Shown here: positions 32,619 through 37,512 of the stretch, in pieces
Numbering within the stretch: the first letter of the stretch is position 1
Layout: each line of letters opens with the position of its first letter
Source: JASLBX01 sp036374175
Lineage (GTDB): Bacteria > Actinomycetota > Actinomycetes > Jiangellales > Jiangellaceae
Reading direction: 5' to 3'
NCBI GenBank assembly: GCA_036374175.1
Contig: DASUUH010000092.1
Location: 1 to 37,512 of the forward strand
DNA length: 37,512 bases
Notes under the pieces: model-generated
The model's input: the letters and a program-made list of their open reading frames with translations, nothing else
Databases searched by the model: none
Told to the model about the DNA's origin: nothing
Made by a program: the position numbers and the translations under genes

Positions 32619-33858
32619 GTCCGGTGGCCGCAGCCCTCCTGCGTGACAGTGCGTCCACTGCGGCGGCCAGTAGCAGCACCAGTGCGGTGACGATGAACTG
32701 GACGGCCGACCGCGACGTGATCAGCGGGAGTCCGTTCGCGATCACTGCGACCACCAGGCCGCCGAGAACCGCGTCGCGTATCTTCCCCTTGCCGCCGAAC
32801 AGTGACGTGCCACCGATGACGGCGGCGCCAACGGCGAGCAGCAGGGTGGTCGACCCGCCGGTGGTCGGTGATACGGACTGGTCGCGGGAGGCGAACAGAA
32901 TGCCGGCGATGGCGGCCATGGTCGAGCAGATCACGAAGCACGAGATCTTGACCCGGTCGATGCTGATACCGGCGCGGCGTGCGGCCTCTTCGTTGCCGCC
33001 GATCGCGTAGATGTGCCGGCCGAACGCGGTGCGGGACAGCACGAAGGTCAGCACGACGAGGAACAGCACGGCGATCGGGACGATGATCGGCAGACCCTTG
33101 AGGGAGGTGATCTCGGGGTTGCGGCTGCGCTCTTGGTTGAGCAGGAAGGTGGCCACGCTCGCCAGGACGGCCAGCGCACCGATCTTGAACCAGAGCACCG
33201 AGGGCGGCTGGACCGGCAGGCCGGCGCGCGCCCGCTTGCGGGCCGAGCTCAACGTCACCAAGGCATAACCGGCGACCACGATCGCAATCAGGACCCACCC
33301 GAGTGCGGGTGAAATGTTGCTGTTCATTATCCGCAAGATCGTCGAGTCACGAACCGGGATGGTGCCGCCCTCGCCGATCACGTACAGCATGACGCCCTGT
33401 AGGCCCAGGAAATAGGCCAGCGTGACCACGAACGACGGCACTCCGAGCCGGGCCACGAGCACCCCGATGGTCAACCCGATCGCCGCGCCGGTGAGCAGGC
33501 ACGCGATGACGGCGACCGGCCAGGGTCGGCCTTGCTGGGTCAGCAGGACGGCCATGACAGCTGCCGAGGTGCCGGCGGCGAAGCCGGCCGACAGGTCGAT
33601 CTGCCCCAGCAGCAGCACGAAGACGAGCCCCATCGCGATGAAGATGATCGCGGCGCTCTGATTTAGCAGGTTGGCGAAGTTGAAGGCGGTGGAGAACGTG
33701 TTCGGCCGCATCGCGGTGAAGAACGCCACCAGGGCCAGGAGTCCGAGCACCGCTGGCAGCCCGCCGATGTCACCACCGCGCACCCGCGAGAGGTAACCGG
33801 TGAAGGCGCTGCGCAGTGAGGTCTGCTCTGCCGCGATCTCCTCGGTGCGCACGGTCAT
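32611..33858 (-). CDS. CUT2-family sugar ABC permease, XylH-like
   Basis: This 415-residue permease has about ten to eleven membrane segments. LLLGQIDLSAGFAAGTSAAVMAV is the CUT2 signature, and AFGRHIYAIGGNEEAARRAGISI is the EAA-like cytosolic loop that contacts the ATPase. It is longer than RbsC-type permeases because of an inserted segment around 200-245, as in XylH-like proteins. It overlaps the ATPase gene upstream by 4 bases and the ROK gene downstream by 8. It should import a pentose or hexose; xylose is suggested by its binding protein and length but is not proven. Confidence 0.9.
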   Translation of the reverse strand: MTVRTEEIAAEQTSLRSAFTGYLSRVRGGDIGGLPAVLGLLALVAFFTAMRPNTFSTAFNFANLLNQSAAIIFIAMGLVFVLLLGQIDLSAGFAAGTSAAVMAVLLTQQGRPWPVAVIACLLTGAAIGLTIGVLVARLGVPSFVVTLAYFLGLQGVMLYVIGEGGTIPVRDSTILRIMNSNISPALGWVLIAIVVAGYALVTLSSARKRARAGLPVQPPSVLWFKIGALAVLASVATFLLNQERSRNPEITSLKGLPIIVPIAVLFLVVLTFVLSRTAFGRHIYAIGGNEEAARRAGISIDRVKISCFVICSTMAAIAGILFASRDQSVSPTTGGSTTLLLAVGAAVIGGTSLFGGKGKIRDAVLGGLVVAVIANGLPLITSRSAVQFIVTALVLLLAAAVDALSRRRAAATGRA

Positions 33859-34637
33859 GCCACGGCCTCCTTGGTGGGTGCCAGGCCGAGCTCGCCGCTT
33901 CGCCCGGCCGTGATGAGTTCGACGACCTGGGTGTGGCTGACCTCATTCGCCCGCACCTGCGCGGCCATCCGGCCGAGGTACAGCGTGGCGATGCAGTCGG
34001 CGACCTCGAACACATCGGTCATGTTGTGCGAGATGAAGATGACCGCAAGCCCGGACTCGGCCAGCCGGCGCACCAGCGTGAGGACCTGTTCGGTCTGGGC
34101 GACACCGAGCGCGGCGGTCGGCTCGTCGAGGATGACGAGTTTGCTGTTCCACAGCACCGCACGGGCGATGGCCACGGTTTGCCGCTGTCCACCCGACAGG
34201 CTGGCGACCTGCATCCGCACTGACGCCAGGGTGCGTACGGACAAGCCGCGCAGCGTCTCGGTGGCCTTCCTCTCCATCGTGGTCTCGTCCAGCACGACAC
34301 CCTCGACCAGCTCGCGGCCGAGGAACATGTTGTGGACCACGTCCAGGTTGTCGCACAGCGCCAGGTCCTGGTACACGACCTCGATCCCGAGCGCGTTCGC
34401 GTCTTTGGGATGGTGCACGTGCACCTCGTCGCCTTCGAACACGTACGAGCCGGAGTCGAAGGTGTGGCTGCCGGCGATGCCCTTGATCAGGGTGGACTTG
34501 CCGGCCCCGTTGTCGCCGACGAGCGCGGTCACCTCGCCGGCGTAGACGTCCAGGTCGACATCTTTGAGGACGTGGACGGCGCCGAAGCTCTTGTTGACGC
34601 CGCGCAACTGCAGCAGCGGCGGGCTGGAATCGGTCAT
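33855..34637 (-). CDS. CUT2-family sugar ABC ATPase, single-domain
   Basis: This 260-residue ATPase has Walker A GDNGAGKSTLIK, the Q-loop region YQDLALCDNL, signature LSGGQRQ, Walker B LVILDEPTAALGV and H-loop FISHNM. Most CUT2 ATPases (RbsA, XylG) are double-domain proteins of about 500 residues; this one is a single domain, as in FrcA-type systems, so it should act as a homodimer. It follows the binding-protein gene after a 67-base gap that holds a strong hairpin. Confidence 0.93.
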   Translation of the reverse strand: MTDSSPPLLQLRGVNKSFGAVHVLKDVDLDVYAGEVTALVGDNGAGKSTLIKGIAGSHTFDSGSYVFEGDEVHVHHPKDANALGIEVVYQDLALCDNLDVVHNMFLGRELVEGVVLDETTMERKATETLRGLSVRTLASVRMQVASLSGGQRQTVAIARAVLWNSKLVILDEPTAALGVAQTEQVLTLVRRLAESGLAVIFISHNMTDVFEVADCIATLYLGRMAAQVRANEVSHTQVVELITAGRSGELGLAPTKEAVA

Positions 34638-34660
34638 GCGCTACCTCGCTGTCACGGGGC

Positions 34661-34698
34661 GGCGCGGGGGCCCGGGATCGTGCCCTGGGCCCCGCGCC
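34661..34698. terminator. strong hairpin between binding-protein and ATPase genes
   Basis: Arms GGCGCGGGGGCCC (34661-34673) and GGGCCCCGCGCC (34687-34698) pair with one bulged G; an inner GGG/CCC extends the stem to a six-base loop. It starts six bases after the binding-protein stop. It has no T-tract. It may attenuate transcription or stabilise the upstream mRNA so that the binding protein is made in excess. Confidence 0.6.
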
Positions 34699-34704
34699 TA
34701 CCGA

Positions 34705-35808
34705 CTACTCGACGCCGTACTCCTCGCAGGCAGCCTGCAGCTCTGCGGAGGTGCACAGATTCTCGGCCGTGGTGAACCCGTCGGCAACCACGTCCTTGAC
34801 CGTGTCCGCGAAGATGGCCTGCGGCTCGAGCAGCACGGACTTGACCTGCTCACCGCTTTCGGTGTCGTCCACCGAGCCGCTGGCCAACGCGTCCGCGGCG
34901 GTGGTGTCACCGTTCGCGAGCAGCACCGCCAACTCGGCGGCCGCGTCCGCTTCCTTCTTGATCGCCTTGTACACGGTCATGCACTGGGTGCCGAGAAGAA
35001 CCCGCTGCAAGCCCTCATCCGTGGCGTCCTGCCCCGTGACCGGGACCTGTCCGGCCAGGCCGTTGCGGTCCATCACCGAGATCACCGCGCCGCCGAGCCC
35101 GTCGTTGGCCGCGGCCACGCCGACGAAATCGCCGCCGGTGCTGGTGAAGATCTGCTCGAAGATCGTGCCCGCCTGCGTGTTGTCCCAGTCCGGCACCGAT
35201 TGGTCGTCGGCGACGCCGTAACCTGCCGATGTGATCGCCGACTCGTAACCCTGCTTGAACAAGGTGGCGTTGTTGTCCGTCGGCGAGCCATTGAGCAGCA
35301 CGACATCGCCTTCGGTGACGCCGTCATCCTGCAGGCAGGTGACCAGACCCTCGCCGATCGCCGTCCCGACCGCCACGTTGTCGAACGAGACGTAGTACTC
35401 AGCACCCCCACCGAGCGTCAGCCGGTCGTAGTCGATCGTCGGGATGCCGGCCGAACTAGCCCGACCGATCACGGCACTTCCGGTCTCCGAGTCGAGGTTG
35501 ACGATCAGCAGCGCGTCGACCCCAGCGTTGATCATGCCGTCTGCGATGGTCTGGAACTTCGCCGTGTCACCTTCGGCGTTCTGGATGTCGTAGTTGACAC
35601 CAGCGGCCTCGAACGCCTCACCCAAGAAGCGCCGGTCGGCCGTCTCCCACCGCGCGGATGATGCCGAGTCCGGCAGGATCACGCCGACGGTGGGAGTCCC
35701 TCCCTCGGTCGTGCCGGTGCTGTCCGAATCGTCGTCACCGCCACAACCGGCCAGCACGAGGCTCCCGATTGCAGCAGCTGCAAGCACCGACAGATGCATG
35801 CGTCGCAT
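34705..35808 (-). CDS. sugar-binding lipoprotein of the ABC system, XylF-like
   Basis: This 367-residue protein has a lipoprotein signal (LSVLAAAAIGSLVLAGC, lipidated Cys22) and a Gly/Asp linker. A periplasmic-binding-protein type I fold follows: VGVILPDSASSARWE, ALLIVNLDSETGSAVIGRA, IPTIDYDRL, VAAANDGLGGAVI and VPVTGQDATDEGLQRVL. These segments match D-xylose-binding XylF best among sugar-binding proteins, so a pentose is likely. It is the first gene of the operon; GGAGGAG precedes the ATG. Two inverted repeats upstream probably control it. Confidence 0.92.
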   Translation of the reverse strand: MRRMHLSVLAAAAIGSLVLAGCGGDDDSDSTGTTEGGTPTVGVILPDSASSARWETADRRFLGEAFEAAGVNYDIQNAEGDTAKFQTIADGMINAGVDALLIVNLDSETGSAVIGRASSAGIPTIDYDRLTLGGGAEYYVSFDNVAVGTAIGEGLVTCLQDDGVTEGDVVLLNGSPTDNNATLFKQGYESAITSAGYGVADDQSVPDWDNTQAGTIFEQIFTSTGGDFVGVAAANDGLGGAVISVMDRNGLAGQVPVTGQDATDEGLQRVLLGTQCMTVYKAIKKEADAAAELAVLLANGDTTAADALASGSVDDTESGEQVKSVLLEPQAIFADTVKDVVADGFTTAENLCTSAELQAACEEYGVE

Positions 35809-35821
35809 GGCTCAATCTCCT

Positions 35822-35837
35822 CCACGAGATTTCGTGG
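35822..35837. promoter_or_regulatory. inverted repeat beside the binding-protein ribosome site
   Basis: CCACGA and TCGTGG are perfect 6-bp arms around GATT. The repeat abuts the GGAGGA ribosome site (35817-35822) of the binding-protein gene, so it could act as an operator or as an mRNA hairpin. The arm CCACGA recurs in the larger repeat at 35856. Confidence 0.45.
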
Positions 35838-35855
35838 TTCCGGCCAGTGCCGACA

Positions 35856-35878
35856 CCACGACAATTAATTTGTTGTGG
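35856..35878. promoter_or_regulatory. 23-bp inverted repeat, candidate ROK operator
   Basis: CCACGACAA and TTGTTGTGG flank TTAAT, with one mismatch. The AT-rich centre and CAACAA-type half-sites resemble operators of NagC/XylR-type ROK regulators. It lies 48-70 bases upstream of the binding-protein start, in the right place to block the promoter. Confidence 0.6.
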
Positions 35879-35974
35879 GCCGCAACGTTAGAGCCAGAGG
35901 CCATGCAGTCCAGCCAAAAGACCGACTCAAGCTGGTAACGATTCGGAAACACCCCAGCGACTGGGCACCCCTCA

Positions 35975-36051
35975 CCTCCCGCGTTGATCACGGGCGATTC
36001 GTAGCACCCGAGGCCGGCATACCACGAATTGCCCGTGATCAACGCGGGAGG
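35975..36051. terminator. long hairpin downstream of pullulanase
   Basis: Arms of 28 bp (35975-36002 and 36024-36051) pair with a single G-T type mismatch; the outer 21 bp are perfect (left arm starts CCTCCCGCGTTGATCACGGG). The loop is 21 bases. It begins 22 bases after the pullulanase stop and probably ends that transcript, insulating it from the sugar operon. Confidence 0.6.
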
Positions 36052-36072
36052 AAAGTGGGAGGAAAGTGGGAG
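36046..36072. repeat. 11-bp tandem repeat, 2.5 copies
   Basis: GGGAGGAAAGT occurs twice in tandem (36046-36056, 36057-36067), followed by a partial GGGAG. The array starts inside the right arm of the hairpin and ends exactly at the pullulanase stop. It probably arose by local slippage. Confidence 0.75.
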
Positions 36073-37512
36073 CTACCGCTGTTCGAGGACGGCCACCGTT
36101 CGGGCGGGGACGGTGACCGACGAGGCGTCGACGGAGGTCTGCCTGACCACGTCGTCGGCGCCGTTCGCCTGCACCGGGTGCAACTCCAGCGAGGCGGCGG
36201 CGTCGACCTCGACGGTGTGCTCCTCGGGCGTGGCGTTGAAGACCACGACGAGCCGCTCGCGATCCGGGTCGACGTCGGCGCCGGCGCGGTCGTCGATCTC
36301 CATCACGATCACGCCCGGTGTCTGGTCCGGCCCGCCGTACGGGAAGCTCACCCGCTCCTGCACCAGCTCGGCCGTACCCAGCCGGAACAGCGGCGAGGAG
36401 AACCGCAGCCGCAGCAGGTCGAGCGCGCGCTCGTGCGCGGCCTCGATGTCGTCCGCACCAGGCTTGAGCGCGGGGTCGGCGAGCAGCGGCTCCATGAACG
36501 GCCACTTGGACTGGTTGTCCGCCGCGAGGGGCAGCCCGGACCCGAAAGTGCTGTCCTGGTAACTCCAGTCGACCCGGTTGAACCAGTCGCCGGAGTTGTA
36601 GGAGTTCCTGTCCAGGGACTTCGACCGCAGCAGGTCTGCTCCCGCGTGCCAGAACGACGGGCCCTGGGCCAGTGCGGTCGTGGCGAGCGCCACCGTGTTC
36701 ATCCGCACCCGGTCCGCCATCGGCAGGTCGGTCGGCAGCTTGTAGGTCAGCGCGTCGAACAGGGTCTCGTTGTCGTGCGCGTCGACGTACGTGATGGTCT
36801 CTTCCGGGTCCGCCGCGTAGCCCGCGGGCGAGCCGTTGGAGTCCACGTCGGCCCCGGTGACGGTGGAACCGGTGCGGTCGACGAACGTGTAGTCGCGCAG
36901 GTTGCCGGCCAGCCCGACCTTGATCTGGTCGTGGTACAGCAGCAACCGGTCGTGCTGGGCGTCCTCGGAGCCGTTCGCCGGCGAGCCGTTCGGCTCCAGG
37001 AACAGCCCGGACGCGAAGCCCTGGATCCGCGGGTCGTCGTCGAACGGGCCGCCACCGCGGACGGCGTCACGCAGCCGGTCGCTGAACGTCCCGATTCCGG
37101 CTCCGAACATTTCCAGCTGGGACGCCTGCCGGAACCGCGCGTTGTTCGCGACCTCGCCGAAGTTCCAGCCTTCGCCGTATACGTAGATCGACTCGCCGTC
37201 GACGCCGTCGTCCTCGACCGTCAGGGCGTCCAGCGCGGCGCGAACCTTCTCCATGGTCTCGCGGCTGTGGTGGCCCATCAGGTCGAAGCGGAACCCGTCC
37301 ACCTTGTAGGCCCGGGCCCACGTCACGAGCGAGTCCACCATCAGCTTCTCCATCATGGCGTGCTCGGTGGCGGTGTTCTGGCAGCACGTCGAGGTCTCGA
37401 TGTTCCCGTCCGCGTTGAGCCGGTGGTAGTAGCCGGGGACGATGCGGTCGAGCACCGACTTGGGGTCCTGTCCCGCCGAGGTGGTGTGGTTGTAGACCAC
37501 GTCCATCACCAC
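36073..37512 (-). CDS. pulA: type I pullulanase, N-terminal part outside window
   Basis: The visible 479 residues cover the catalytic barrel from conserved region I to the C-terminus. Region I is VVMDVVYNHT at the edge, region II DGFRFDLMGHH (nucleophile Asp), region III YGEGWNFG (acid Glu) and region IV YVDAHDNETLFDAL. The tail WDYS-like FNRVDWSYQ, SSPLFRLGT and a beta-sandwich (PGVIVMEIDD ... LVVVFNATPEEHTVEV) are typical of pullulanase-type alpha-1,6-glucosidases. It cleaves alpha-1,6 branches of pullulan, glycogen or limit dextrins. The frame is open at base 37512, so the start and any secretion signal or carbohydrate-binding domains lie outside. Confidence 0.95.
   Translation of the reverse strand: MVMDVVYNHTTSAGQDPKSVLDRIVPGYYHRLNADGNIETSTCCQNTATEHAMMEKLMVDSLVTWARAYKVDGFRFDLMGHHSRETMEKVRAALDALTVEDDGVDGESIYVYGEGWNFGEVANNARFRQASQLEMFGAGIGTFSDRLRDAVRGGGPFDDDPRIQGFASGLFLEPNGSPANGSEDAQHDRLLLYHDQIKVGLAGNLRDYTFVDRTGSTVTGADVDSNGSPAGYAADPEETITYVDAHDNETLFDALTYKLPTDLPMADRVRMNTVALATTALAQGPSFWHAGADLLRSKSLDRNSYNSGDWFNRVDWSYQDSTFGSGLPLAADNQSKWPFMEPLLADPALKPGADDIEAAHERALDLLRLRFSSPLFRLGTAELVQERVSFPYGGPDQTPGVIVMEIDDRAGADVDPDRERLVVVFNATPEEHTVEVDAAASLELHPVQANGADDVVRQTSVDASSVTVPARTVAVLEQR

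Noticed and set aside
1..37512. CRISPR arrays, tRNA or rRNA genes, insertion sequences
   Set aside because: No regular spaced repeats, cloverleaf-like sequences, rRNA signatures, or transposase or integrase genes were seen on either strand.

Overview
This window is chromosomal DNA of a high-GC Gram-positive bacterium (Actinomycetota). Support comes from very high third-position GC, frequent GTG starts, leaderless-looking starts, and lineage-typical genes: an ECF42-type sigma factor, a DUF2342 zinc metalloprotease, a DUF5679 protein, a ThiF-like protein and an MMPL transporter. A genus cannot be fixed from the sequence alone. No rRNA, tRNA, CRISPR array, insertion sequence or prophage was seen.

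Layout, left to right. (1) 1-1616: an overlapping minus-strand operon of a DHFR-like protein, a DGPF/YCII protein and an ECF42-type sigma factor that is cut by the window edge. (2) 1774-5917: stress and redox genes, namely a flavin-dependent monooxygenase-like protein, an ArsR-membrane protein-oxidoreductase operon behind a palindrome, and an HxlR repressor divergent from a cytoplasmic HtrA-like protease across a perfect 30-bp palindrome. (3) 6065-16571: a mixed accessory block with an HD-GYP/LuxR regulator, an alpha/beta hydrolase overlapping a zinc alcohol dehydrogenase, an NTF2-like protein, an ABCG-type exporter, the relic of a PIN-domain toxin, a ribbon-helix-helix/SRPBCC pair, an MMPL transporter, and a potassium-channel-like gene whose reading frame appears to shift twice. 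(4) 16590-23572: a conserved actinobacterial neighbourhood of epimerase, DUF2342 metalloprotease, YgjP-like metallopeptidase, DUF5679 zinc ribbon, ThiF-like zinc protein and ABC1 kinase. It contains a 529-nt gene-free stretch with a cluster of DnaA-box-like 9-mers. (5) 23747-27091: DoxX and TetR genes face to face across a repeat-rich promoter, then two tandem zinc-free MDR oxidoreductases related to the one in region 2. (6) 27141-29491: the core operon rplM-rpsI-glmM. (7) 29647-31392: a CPA2 cation/proton antiporter carrying a C-terminal UBP-type zinc finger, behind its small regulatory subunit. (8) 31428-37512: a XylFGH-like sugar ABC import operon ending in a ROK regulator, then a type I pullulanase that runs off the right edge.

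Working together. Regions 2 and 5 look like small regulator-plus-enzyme cassettes for electrophile or redox stress, each with a visible palindromic operator. Region 8 joins extracellular or cytoplasmic alpha-glucan debranching to pentose/hexose-type uptake. Region 4 has no obvious pathway. It combines two metallopeptidases, a ThiF/Ocin-like scaffold and an ABC1 kinase, and is the strongest candidate for a poorly described system. The most unusual single gene is the antiporter fused to a ubiquitin-specific-protease-type zinc finger.
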